Shown one piece after another: positions 25,641 through 36,641 of a stretch of 64,000 nucleotides of DNA (position 1 is the first letter of the stretch; every line of letters starts with the position of its first letter). Both the position numbers and the translations under genes were made by a program. Source of the DNA: Corydoras sp. C115 (Eukaryota; Chordata; Actinopteri; Siluriformes; Callichthyidae); assembly GCA_019802505.1 (NCBI GenBank), contig JAFMOC010000090.1, positions 416,001 to 480,000 of the forward strand, given 5' to 3'. The notes under the pieces were generated by a model. That model saw only the letters and a program-made list of their open reading frames with translations. It did not search any database and was not told the origin of the DNA.

Positions 25641-26114
25641 ACAAGACATGATTTTAGATTTTAGATAAACTTGAGACAGTACATAATCACAGATTTTAGC
25701 AATGTATGCATCTATACACTCATAGTACCGATTCTATACACCAAACCCGATAAATTGGGGAGTTGTGTCAGGGAGGACACAGTGTAAATCTGATGGATTA
25801 ATGGAAACAAGAAGAAGAATCTTTGCCCTCAAGCTAAAACTGTATGAAAATGTTTGTGTTTCTGGCCTGTGATTGACTGGTGAGCAAGTTGAGTATCTTG
25901 ATTAAGCAAACGATAATGAATGAATGAAAGAATTGAAATTTATTTTACATACAGTGCAAAGTCAAAACATATTTTTAATCAAACCGTAGGTAATGTAAAT
26001 CTGCAGTGATTCAGCTGCTAAAAATATATTAAACATAACAATCAATCAATAAAAACTTGTACATTATAACTGCCTTTTTCTATTTAAGGAACATTGCTAA
26101 GTAAGCATAAATAT
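25641..26114. other. Spacer between duplicates
   Basis: AT-rich, no gene. A part around 25700-25800 (TCTATACACTCATAGTACCG, ending in a GTGTCAGGGAGGAC block) recurs at about 27550-27620, so the duplication extends beyond the LINE tail. Confidence 0.4.
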
Positions 26115-27210
26115 AATCATTATTGTCAATTATAAGAGATTTTGTTCATATCATCATTACCTCTAGATAATTCATTCATTCATTCTCTTCCGCTTTATCC
26201 TCTGTTAGGGTCGCAGTGGGGTTCCCCATGCCCATCCAGGGGAGAACGTCTCGGGCGCTGGGCAGATACACCCAGCACAGGGCGCCTATCTATCCCTGGG
26301 CACACACTCACTCACACAGACACTCTATATGGGGCAATTTGGAGAACTCAATTGACTTGATCCATGTTTTTGGACTGTGGGAGGAAACCCACGTGAACGC
26401 GGGGAGAACATGGAAACTCCACCCAGATGGGGATTCGAACCGGGAATCCCTAGTGCTGAGAGGCGAACGTGCTGACCACTAAGCCACCGTGCTGCCCACT
26501 TCTAGATAATGCTACTGATATTTATAAAAAAGGGAACACTTTTTTTAACACCTTGGTGTGGAAACCAAAAAGTTTGATGATACTGCATAATTTTATTTAC
26601 TTCTCAGTGAGTATCAGTTTCGATTACAAACTTTTCCAATATATAAAGCGCCAAATGCTTTTCATTTAAGTAGCTTAGACAAATTACTTCTCCATTATAA
26701 ACCACAGCATCCACTGTAATCAGCGGATGTAGGATCATTAACATTCCCTTGAGTATCTGAAAAAACTGTGAGCACAATGCATTTTCCCGTAGATCAGCCA
26801 AGTTATTGCTACCGGTCAAATTTTATATTGATTATAAAATACTCATAGCAACTTATGAAGCACTTTGTGGTTTTGCTCCACAGTATCTAAGCCAATTGCT
26901 TTTCCATTATAAAACACTGCATCCACTGCATATTGATGGTGCAGGTTTATTATCTGTATCTAAAATATCTAACATAACTGTGGTTGGCACAGATTTTTTA
27001 TATAATAACTCCAATAACAGAAGTTCTCAGATTAGAATTTGCAATTTGGACACAGTTTCATTAAGCCTGAAGACCTTTCTATTTACTCTACATGCCTATG
27101 TTACCAGACTGTTGACCTTCAAACCATTTGAAGTATATGAAAACCCTGAGCTTTTTCACTTTAATGTCTTTAATGGCTTACAAATGCTCTTCTGATTAAA
27201 TGGGCAAAAT
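26115..27210. repeat. Segmental duplicate, right copy, with LINE tail
   Basis: Apart from the SINE insertion at 26170-26503 this copy parallels 24870-25640. The frame 26806-27195 holds a longer reading of the LINE tail (DYKILIATYEALCGFAPQYL, SLKTFLFTLH). The element is 5'-truncated and non-functional. Confidence 0.65.
26170..26503 (-). mobile_element. SINE (DANA/Mermaid type), near full length
   Basis: An inverted full-length copy from the GAAT tail to the GGCAGCACGG head. TCTAGATAAT flanks both ends, giving a clear 10-base target-site duplication, and the empty site is preserved in the left segmental copy near 24925. Confidence 0.85.
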
Positions 27211-28120
27211 GTATTAGATCTCCAAAGTCATATAGAAAGCCTTTTCCAGAAGGGTGCAAGATGTTATTTGGCTGCAAACAAGAGACAATATATATTTTTT
27301 AGAATGTTGTAATAATGTGTAAGCATTCCAATACACTCAGTGAGAGACAGACCGTCAGAGAGAGCTTTAATTACATTTTGTGGAAAGCATGGTGGAACAG
27401 CGGTTAGTGCTTCCACGTCACAGCATGAGAAGGTTATGGGTCCGATTCCGATTTATGTTCTTTCTATGTCTGTGTGGGTTTTTTCATTAGTCTGTGGATT
27501 CCTTCTACATCTAAAGACATGGAAACAGTACATAATTACAGATTTAGTGATATATGTATCTATACACTCAAAGTATTTGTTCCAAACCCTGATGAATGGG
27601 TTGTGTCAGGGAGGACCCCTAATGGAAACAAGAAGCTTTAGTTAATCTTCAAAGAAAAGTTGAAATTTCAAAGAATTTCTATTTGGGTCAAAATTTGGAT
27701 AAAAATAATGATGTTTTTTTTTCCAAAAATAAATTAATTTAAAGGTTGGATCTTTCTTTTCCTTTAGGTTTTTTTTTTGTTTCTTTGTTTTTAATAACCC
27801 AAATTTACCAAATGTAGAGGTTGGTCCCTACTATTTTTTTTTCCTAGGTGTGCCAATCAATTCTCAATAGGGTTCTTAGAATCAGATTGCATATGATAAC
27901 CATTGCATATGATAATTATTAATATTATATATATGTATTACCAATATAAAACTACAATAAAATAATGACCTCATTACCTAAACTTTTTAGAAATGGACCT
28001 AGTAGTTAGAATAATATAAAGGACAAAGCACCCTCATATATGGCATTGGTACAGGTTACGGGTTATGGTAAATTTCAAATGCATAGATGATAAACGAATT
28101 AAGGGTGGGTGCTATGGGCT
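27211..28120. other. Upstream region of unit 1
   Basis: It contains a diverged SINE relic at about 27381-27545 (GGAAAGCATGGTGGAACAGC head and a GTGTGGGTTTTTTCATTAGT body) and T-rich runs. No coding exon is seen. Confidence 0.45.
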
Positions 28121-28123
28121 GAG

Positions 28124-28130
28124 TATAAAA
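28124..28130 (+). promoter_or_regulatory. TATA box of unit 1 (A1)
   Basis: TATAAAA lies 83 bases before the ATG of the A1 first exon in the context GAGTATAAAA. The identical context is found before A3. Confidence 0.7.
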
Positions 28131-28206
28131 ACTGAAGGCATTCCTGGATTGTGTTTCAAGCCACATCGCATCTGTCAGCGGAACCAACCTCAACTCAACA
28201 CTAAAA

Positions 28207-30546
28207 ATGAATTCTGCAATAACTGACGATGGTAAGTGCATTTCAATTTAGTCATTTAGAATTAAAGGGTAAAATGGACAGGTATGTTTCCTTATCATTT
28301 ATAAATGTGTTATCTGTATTTTCAGAAGAACTTTTGTTGTTTTTTCTTTTCTAAAAATTATATAATTATAATAATTATAACATGCATCATAAGTAGAGTA
28401 TTATATTATTTTATAATATCTATATTATTTGGGATTTTTGTTTCATTTCACTGTGGAAAATAATTCTGCAAGTCAGTTGCAATGTCATCTCATTCTATTT
28501 CTTTTTAAATACCATTGTTTTATAATAATTTGATATATTGACTTTTTACTTAATATTCTTGATATATTGACATCAACTATTTTTGATATATGTTTTGGCA
28601 GTTAATTGGATTAGTTTCAAGATTTAGGTTCATACACTTTTAATATTGACTTCATAATGTTATTAGCTTGTAAATCACTATACTTTTCAATAACAGGCTT
28701 ATATATTGAGCTGATATATAGTATGTGGAATAAAACTACTGAAGCTTATAGGAGATTTCAATTCTAAAGATCAGAAAATGTAGCTGTTCCTGCCATGATT
28801 CCAATGACTGTGTGTTTAGAAAAGCTCTCAGATATAAATCTTTAAAAAATTACATATGTGGTCAGTGAAGAAGATAATATAGGTATTTATTAACTGGATA
28901 TTTTAGATGTCAAAATTGTCATAATGGGACATTTATCATATTAAATGTTAATATATTTCATTGTACTTTGTTGTTAAGTAGGTAATTACTTTTAATGGTC
29001 ACCTTTAACATATTTAAAGACACCCCCCCCCCCCCGAAATACAGTTAACGTTCACATGATAACACCTTTTATTCCTTTACAGTCAGTCCGTTTAAATGGT
29101 GTCTCAACTTCTCTTCTATATAATACGCTGTTACTTTAAGTTACTTCTGATTACATATAGATCTCCAGGAGTCTTAAATGGAAGAGACAATTGCATTCAA
29201 GTGCAAGCTTCACTCTCAGACACTTTCATTTGGATAGTATTATTTCTGATGTTTCTAAAAGGTATTTGCTCTTATCACACAAACTTAATAATAAAAATGA
29301 ACTTTTGATTCTAGATCCAAATGTTTGTTCAAAAGAGTTTGTACATTGTACTATGAAATTCTTGCTCTGCACGACCGCCCGGATTTTTAAAAATCACAAT
29401 TAAATTACATTAGTTTGAAATAAATAAAGAGTTAATTCTGACCAGCTCACCAGTACTATGTAAATGGATGCAGGTTTGTTCTGTGTTTGATAACAATTTT
29501 GTGACTTTTAAAATGTCTCTTTCATGAATTGGGCCATAAAGAGTGTTAGGTTCTCACATGCCAGGAACTGCTGTAAGACATGACATCATAACCAAAGTGA
29601 TGAGACTATTTAAAAGATGACTTCTAATTGTCGAATACATTTATTTAAATATTTGAAAAGAAGATCTGAAGAATGGCAAATATTAACTGCCCAATATAAG
29701 AAAGTCCCTCAGTGTGCTATTCAATGACATCCTTCTGCTTCAACAGTGCAGAAGAACCTGATGAATACTAATGAACTGAGGATTGTCCTGGTTGGAAAGA
29801 CTGGAGTGGGAAAAAGTGCAACAGGAAACACCATCTTACAAAAAAAAGCTTTCAAATCTGAATTGTCTAGTTCCTCTGTAACATCAGACTGTGAAAAAGC
29901 CAAAGCCAAAATCAATGACCGGACTGTGGCGGTGATTGACACTCCAGGCATTTTTGATACTAAAATGACAGAAGAAGAAGTTTTGCAAAAAATCAGGTTG
30001 TGCATATCTATGTGTGCACCAGGTCCTCATGTCATCGTGGTGGTTCTCCAAATAGGAAGATGTACAAATGAGGAGCAAAAAACGCTGGAAATAATTAAAT
30101 GTATATTTAAGGATTCATCGGCATACACCATGGTACTGTTCACACATGGAGATCTGCTGGATAAAAACAATACAACTATTACAGAGTATATCAACAAAAG
30201 TGACATGCTGATTACTTTTATAGAATCCACCAGTAAACTGTATCATGTTTTTAATAACAGCGAGGATGACCCTGAGCAGGTTCATGGGCTGCTTGAGCAG
30301 ATAGATCAGCTGATTAGCAATAACAATGGTCAGCACTACACAAACGAAGAGCTCCAGAAGGCTGAGAGAGAAATTCGGGAGGAACAAAACAGGCTGCAAA
30401 GAGCTCATCAGCTGAATCCTGAGGAGGCGCGGGAGTGTGCAGAAAAAAATAATGCTTATGTGAAGGCTGCAGCTGGGTTAGGAGCAACTTTAGCAGTTGC
30501 TATAGTTGGTACTCTGGTCCACAAAGGAAAGTGCACGGTGCAGTAA
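28207..30546 (+). CDS. GIMAP-family GTPase A1, two exons, C-terminal CaaX-like box
   Basis: Exon 1 is 28207-28231 (MNSAITDD plus one base, donor GTAAGT) and exon 2 is 29747-30546 after a CTTCAACAG acceptor. The protein has 274 residues. G1 is GKTGVGKS at 25-32, G3 DTPGIFDT, G4 THGDLL with the normal Asp, and G5 HVFNNSED. After an Arg/Glu-rich helix comes an Ala/Gly-rich hydrophobic stretch (AAAGLGATLAVAIVGTLV) and the end KCTVQ. CTVQ fits a CaaX box with Gln last, predicting farnesylation. AATAAA follows at about 30602. A TATA box precedes exon 1. In unit 1 it is followed by B1 and C1 on the same strand. Confidence 0.92.
28232..29746. other. A1 intron
   Basis: About 1.5 kb of AT-rich sequence with a poly-C tract near 29022-29035. 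A short open stretch at 29096-29308 has no similarity I can name. No exon is supported. Confidence 0.5.
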
Positions 30547-31211
30547 TTCAAGAGATCAAGCCAGAATTATAATTACCTTTAACTTTATAGACTGAAAAGT
30601 CAATAAATGCATGAAGCAACTGTAATATTTAGAATCATTTTTATTAAAAATTAACTTTCTGCATAATTTTCCCAAAACTACATTAACCTAAAATTCAGAA
30701 ACTTATTACCTAAATGTATGCATTATGTAGAGATAAATATCTCCCTTATTAATACAAAGAAATTTTATATAATCTTCACGTCTAAATGTATTTTATTTGT
30801 ATACAATTTTTAACTAAGGCGATTTCCAACAGATACATTTTTTTTATCTTTACATTGTATCTTTTTTTTTATTTCAGGCTGTTTTGCTTGCTTTAAAAAG
30901 AAAGCATTTGAAAGTACACGTATTTGTTAATAATTTGCATTTGTATTTTTTTAATTGTAATTCTTTAAGCTTTTAAACTTTTTTCATCTGTTCAGCGTTC
31001 CAATTCAAATCTGTTCACTTTATTTGTATCTACTATTACAAAAAAAACTACAAAAAAAAAAAACCCAAACTAAACAATTGGAAATAAACCACAAGCTATG
31101 TAATGCATTTTGTTATGTATTCTTTAACCAAAACCAATAAATAGCTTTATATTATAATCTTTAACTTTAAATTATAATAACAGAATGAGCTATTGGAAAA
31201 CTTTCTTCCAG
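30547..31211. other. A1-B1 spacer
   Basis: The 3' untranslated region of A1 (AATAAA near 30602) and AT-rich spacer. I looked for a phase-1 first exon for B1 and found none with a good donor. Confidence 0.5.
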
Positions 31212-32098
31212 GAGCGAAGGACTCCCTGAGACTGGTGTTGGTCGGCCTTCGGGGTGTGGGGAAAAGCTCATCAGGAAACACCATCCTGGGCAGAAAAGAG
31301 TTTCAGTCTGAGATCAGTCCCACTGCTCTGACACTGCAGAGTGAAATCAGAGAGGGTCTGGTCTGTGGGAGGAGTGTGAAGGTGGTGGATACTCCGGGAC
31401 TCTTCAACACGGAACTCTCAGATTCTCAGATGAAGCAGGAGATGGAGAATGCCCTGACCCTCTGTCAGCCAGGACCTCACGTTTTTCTTATTGTCATCCA
31501 GCTGGGACGCCTCACAGAGCAGGAGAAGAGAGTCATGGAGGAGTTGATTAAAATGTTCGACTTGAATATGAATCATTATTCGATGGTTCTTTTTACATAC
31601 GGAGACAAACTCACAAACAAAACAATAGATCAGTTCGTCAGTGAAGACAAGAACCTGCAGAGACTTATTCACAAATGTGGCGGACACTTTCATGTGTTTA
31701 ATAATGCTGACCCAAAAAATACAGCTCAGGTCAGCGGGCTCCTGGAGAAAATAGAAAATCAGATTAAGAAGAGAAAGAAAACATTTTATGTGAGATATGA
31801 GAACAATTATCGGTATGATCTGATGAAGAGAATCCTGTGCGTTGCTTTGCCCTTAACGTTATTAGCTGTTTATTCTGTGATGACAAACAAAAATCCCTTT
31901 TCAGAGAAGACAGGGCAGAATGTAATCATTAATGAGGAGACTTATGGGGATCTTAAGTCGATACCTGGCCAGCCTGAGGATGATTTGGACGGGGGTGGGA
32001 AATTGTGGGAAATGCTAATAGACAACAAAAAACAGCTGATTCCTATAGCCTTAGGAGTTGGGGCAGCATTGTGGTACCTGAAGAAATTTTGGAGATGA
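31212..32098 (+). CDS. GIMAP-family GTPase B1 with two C-terminal hydrophobic segments
   Basis: This GTPase has G1 GLRGVGKSS, G3 DTPGLFNTEL, G4 TYGDKL and G5 HVFNNAD. I begin it at the phase-1 acceptor TTTCTTCCAG (31202-31211); the frame is open back to 31181. The upstream ATG at 31185, which corresponds to the B3 start MSYWEN, is out of frame here because one G is missing. B1 must therefore use a spliced first exon or an unusual start. The C-terminus has a hydrophobic helix (ILCVALPLTLLAVYSVM), an acidic linker and a second one (LIPIALGVGAALW) ending in basic YLKKFWR. This suggests a hairpin or tail anchor facing the cytosol. About 295 residues are encoded from the acceptor on. It lies 0.67 kb after A1. 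Confidence 0.85.
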
Positions 32099-33114
32099 CT
32101 CGAAACAGGATACAGATTCTAAAAGAAACCTAGTTTTAGTAGCTTAACAAGGACAATGAGGTAAATGTCATTTATGTAATTAATAAGTCGGTAGTGGAAA
32201 GTCAGGTAAAATATTTAATTATTGTTTATTGATTATTATTATTATTATTATGATTATTATTGTTTGACATATTAAAAAAATGTCTCGAAACAGGGTACAG
32301 ATTCTAAAAGAAACCTAGTTTTAGTAGCTTAACAAGAACAATGAGGTAAATGTCATTTATGTAATTAATAAGTCGGTAGTGGAAAGTCAGGTAAAATATT
32401 TAATGATTATTATTGTTTGACATATTAAAAAAATAGTTAAATCTATGATGGGTAGCTATGATTTCTGCTGGTTGAAGCTCTACACCGAATTAGTTTACAG
32501 TCTGAAAAATAATTTTTTGTTGTACATGTACAATACATAATAATATGGAGGATCATGATGGCATAGTAGTTAGTGCTTTTCACCTTACAATGGAATGGAC
32601 ACAGTTACTTTCTGTGTGGAATCTGCATGTCTTTTCTGTCATTGTATGGATTTTTCTTCCTTCTTTCCCTAAATAAGCTATAGTAAATAGGATAAATGCA
32701 TATATGCAGCTCTTTTCTGTTGTCATGACACCTAATTTATACAAATCAAATACATATGGAAAATAATAATCACACATTTATTGACCACAACAGACTCCTT
32801 GCTTAAAAACAGCAATTGCGCAGAGTGCACCTACATGAAACTGATGAAATGAATGTGGAGACAAGATTATGTGACAGATAAGCTGCTTGTTAATTAACAC
32901 AATGTTTATTATGTTGCAATAGAGTAATTGTTAGATTTAAAGCTTGCCTGATGTTATGCAAATAAAACAACAGATTATGAGATTATCTGAACATGTTGGT
33001 TTGACATTGGTTGACTTGGACAACAACACCATGGCATGCATGAAATTGCAATCACAAAATTTGCATTAGACCACATTTGGAATCCTAATAATAGTGTTTG
33101 TTTTCATTTAACAG
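32099..33114. other. B1-C1 spacer with tandem duplication
   Basis: About 32097-32279 is repeated directly at 32282-32432 (starting CTCGAAACAGGATACAGATT), so the B1 3' untranslated region is duplicated. A diverged SINE relic follows at about 32549-32665. No first exon for C1 is evident. An ATG frame at 33036-33114 runs into C1 but looks like intron. Confidence 0.6.
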
Positions 33115-33956
33115 TGAATGACTCCCAAAATCCTTGCGAGGAGCTCAGGATAGTCCTCTTGGGTAAAATAGGGATCGGCAAGAGTTCTACTGGAAACACC
33201 ATTCTGGGTGAAGATGTCTTCAAATGTGATCTTGCACCATCATCAGTAACAATTGTCTGCGAAAAAGTCACTGGACATGTAAATGGAAGAAAGGTCACAG
33301 TGATCGACACACCAGGCCTCTTTGACACAAGTTTCACAGTGGAGGAAACAATTGAAAGGATCAAGATGTGCATCATGTATTCTGCTCCTGGACCACATGT
33401 CTTCCTGCTTGTGGTGGAGGTGGGCAGATTTACTAATGAAGACATCAAGACTGCAGAGATTTTTCTAGAGATCTTCGGAAAAGCTGCCAGCAGCTACACT
33501 ATGATCCTGTTTACTCATGGAGATAAGCTTGTAAACAAAAGCATTCATGAATTTGTTATCGATAATACAGATCTCACAGCAGTCTTCAAACAGTGCAATA
33601 AGCAGCATCATGTCTTTAACAACATGGTAAAAGATTCCACACAAGTGATCCAACTCCTTGATAAGATCGATAGCATGTTGATTAACAATGGAGGAGGACA
33701 TTATACCAATGAAATGCTGCAGAAGGCAGAGCAAGCTATTGAAGAAAAAAAGGAGAGGATTTTAATGAAGGCTGAACAGGAGAGACAAAGAGAGATTGAG
33801 GATCTCAAGCAGAAAGTGATGGATGAAGCAAACATGCAACTTGTAACAAGAAGAGCGATGGAAGCTAGATCACAGGCAGAAAATGTTAACAAATATCTTG
33901 ACATCCTCACAAATATGTTGTTAAAAATTCTTGAAAAATACTTCAATAAGAATTAA
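33115..33956 (+). CDS. GIMAP-family GTPase C1 (terminal exon)
   Basis: The exon begins at acceptor ATTTAACAG in phase 1 and encodes about 280 residues beginning VNDSQNPCEELRIVLLG. G1 is GKIGIGKSS, G3 DTPGLFDT, G4 THGDKL and G5 HVFNNMVKD. The C-terminal 70 residues are a charged helix (EEKKERILMKAEQERQRE...) ending in an amphipathic hydrophobic helix (KYLDILTNMLLKILEKYF). There is no CaaX box and no true membrane span. No first exon was found. An in-frame ATG at 33036 would add 26 residues but reads through a splice acceptor tract. Confidence 0.87.
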
Positions 33957-34043
33957 ATGTAGTCTACATTACTACATATACAGGTTGTTTTATTTAACTT
34001 AACACATTGTACCTTCTTTACACATTTGCCAAGGAGTTTACTT

Positions 34044-34096
<53 letters not shown>

Positions 34097-34582
34097 TTTT
34101 TATGCATTGTGGGCCATGGACCAAGTACAGCCAAGTTAACTGGGCTCATAGTGTTATTTCTGGTGTAAGATAACATGATAAGAAAGATTGCATCCATACA
34201 GACATAGACCAGTGTCATGTATGGAATGTCATGGAATATCAATGTATAGAAAATAGTATACAGCTCAGGTCAGCAGAACCTATATATATGTATATAATGT
34301 ATATATGGGCACACACTTACACAGACACACATACACTATATGGGGTCAATTTAGGAAGGGTCACTTTAGAGCAGTCAATATCTTTGAATGTGATACAAAT
34401 AAAAGCAATGATTGTATACATTATGAAAAGCTGTGTTGTTGAGTCTACTGCTAAACAATAGCAGCTGTTCATCTAAAAAATATATCAATAAGTGTAATCA
34501 GTCCATAAAAAACAAAAAGTCTGTTGTCTTTTTTTTACTTTCTCACATCTATGTTCAACTGCTTTGCCACCATCAGTGTATT

Positions 34583-34645
<63 letters not shown>

Positions 34646-34996
34646 TTCTCTCTAAGTTAGAAGAGTGTGAAGGCAGTATTGTGAAAAAGCCTGGACTGGG
34701 ACAAAAAATTGGCACTTTTGGCTCAGACTGGTTCGTATGATGTTATCATCTAATTTGCATAATAATCCCAAACACCTGAAATATTTGAAGTCTATGTTGT
34801 ATAAATCCTCTACTGTCCACAGAATATAATGGAACGTTCCCAACAACTTTAGAACTATTACAATAGTGTTTGTTATAGCGATTAAAGTGAAGGAACATCA
34901 CTTAGAACGTCTGATCAATTGTGTTCGGACAAAGCGCAAGCTCAGGAGTTAAGAGCATTTCTGCAAATTTTCAGAAAATCATTTAAGATTCCACAA
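33957..34996. other. C1 to unit 2 spacer
   Basis: The spacer holds (CA)n at about 34048-34092, a SINE 3' scrap at about 34305-34385 (GGGCACACACTTACACAGAC, then ATATGGGGTCAATTTAGG) and (TA)n at about 34590-34642. An A-type gene would be expected here from the cassette order, but I find no trace of one. Confidence 0.55.
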
Positions 34997-36641
34997 ATGA
35001 GTTCAGGTAAGAGAAATGTGTTGCAACACTGAAATGTTAGACATTTTACTGAGATATAATGTTTGTTTAAATATGTAGGAAGTGTTGGGCAAGCTACTTG
35101 TAAAATGTAAGCTAATGAATGAAGGTAATGAATGAAGCCTCACTACACAAAAGCTACAAGCCATAGAAATATAGCAAGCTACGTTACACAAATATGGCAA
35201 AGATGACATAACTACTCAGAAGCTACTTCACAATGTACTAACTTAATCAACGTTTATTGAAGAGGAGTCAGGGGTTTTACACACAAAGATTTATGTATAA
35301 ATAATTCTGTCTAAATAACTGAAGCTTATTAATGAAATACTTTCATATATGATAGTTAAATTTCACAAAATGAATACTACATGCAAGCTTTGAAACATAC
35401 TTTGAGACACAGAGACAATGGATAAACTCTTAGAAAGGTTGTACTGCCACCTTTGGAGGTGTTTCCCCTTACAGCATGAGTTAACATTTGTTTCTTAAAA
35501 TAATAAGAAACAAAAAGTCTGAAAAGTCATTAAAAATAGCGAAAAGTCACTTAATTGGCAACACTGGTGGGAGTTAACCACGCAGGAAAGAGGTGGGGTC
35601 GCTTTTGTACTACAACCTGATTGAACAGCAAACAAGAATTTTGCTCGCATCAGGTAACTTCAAGGATTAGTGAGTACTTAGTACATTAAGGTTGAATTTA
35701 GTTTGTCTCTGTTTGGATATGTTTAATTTAAGGAAGTTTACTTATTGAAGCCCATTTCCGCCACAGAAAAGAAAAAAAAGCAAAAGTATCTCTGAAATCT
35801 GACTTCAGAATTCAGACTTTTTTTTTTTTTTTTTTAAAGAATTCTGACTTTATATACCAGAATTCAGACTTTCTATATGTGGTTCTTAATGTTCTAAATG
35901 GTTCACTGTTGGGAAAACCTTCTAGGAGCAAAGGACCCCCTGAGACTGATGTTGGTCGGCCTCCAGAGTGTGGGGAAGAGCTCAACAGGAAACACCATCC
36001 TGGGCAGAAAAGAGTTTCAGTCTCAGATCAGTTTCACTGCTGTGACACTGCAGAGTGAAATCAGAGAGGGTCTGGTCTGTGGCAGGAGTGTGAAGGTGGT
36101 GGACACTCCGGGATTCTTTAACGCTGAGCTCTCAGATTCTCAGATGAAGCAGGAGATGAAGAAAGCCCTGGCCCTCTGTCAGCCAGGACCTCACATTTTT
36201 CTTATTGTCATCCAGCTGGGTCCCTTCACAGAGCAGTATAGGAGAATCATGGAAGAGATGAATAACATGTTTGACTCTAATGTGAATCGGTATTCCATGG
36301 TTCTTTTTACATACGGAGACAAACTCAGAAAAAAAACAATAGATCAGTTCATTACTGAAAACAAGGACCTGCAGAAACTTATTCACAAATGTGGTGGACA
36401 GTTTCACGTTTTTAATAATGCTGACCCAAAAAATAAAGCTCAGGTCAGCGGGCTCCTGGAGAAAATAGAAAATCAGATCATGCAACGAGAAAATACTCAA
36501 TTTTATGTGAAGAGTGAGAAATATTTACCATTAGCAATTACCATGGGGTTAGAAAAACTGTTACTTAATAATGGCATGCTGATTCCAGCAGTTTTAGTGT
36601 GTGGTGCAGCACTGTGGGGTGTGAAAAGATTTTGGAAATAA
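34997..36641 (+). CDS. GIMAP-family GTPase B2, likely two exons
   Basis: The preferred model joins 34997-35006 (MSS plus one base, donor GTAAGA) to 35926-36641 through the phase-1 acceptor CCTTCTAG, giving 241 residues. The alternative is an in-frame ATG at 35898 (MVHCWENLLG) without splicing. G1 is GLQSVGKSS. G3 is DTPGFFNAEL, with Phe and Ala substitutions compared with the other B types. G4 is TYGDKL and G5 HVFNNAD. The C-terminus is shorter than in B1, B3 and B4: the first hydrophobic helix and the acidic linker are largely deleted, leaving one anchor (MLIPAVLVCGAALWGVKRFWK). It is the only GTPase with an intact frame in unit 2. Confidence 0.8.
35082..35580. repeat. Possible interspersed repeat in the B2 first intron
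   Basis: It starts GTGTTGGGCAAGCTACTTG and ends near GGCAACACTGGTGGG. The ends resemble short inverted termini, and GCAAGCTAC is a start often seen in fish DNA repeats. The class is unknown. Confidence 0.25.

Noticed and set aside
33036..33114. ATG-initiated 26-residue extension of C1
   Set aside because: It reads through the acceptor ATTTAACAG and shares nothing with the corresponding stretches of C3 or C4.
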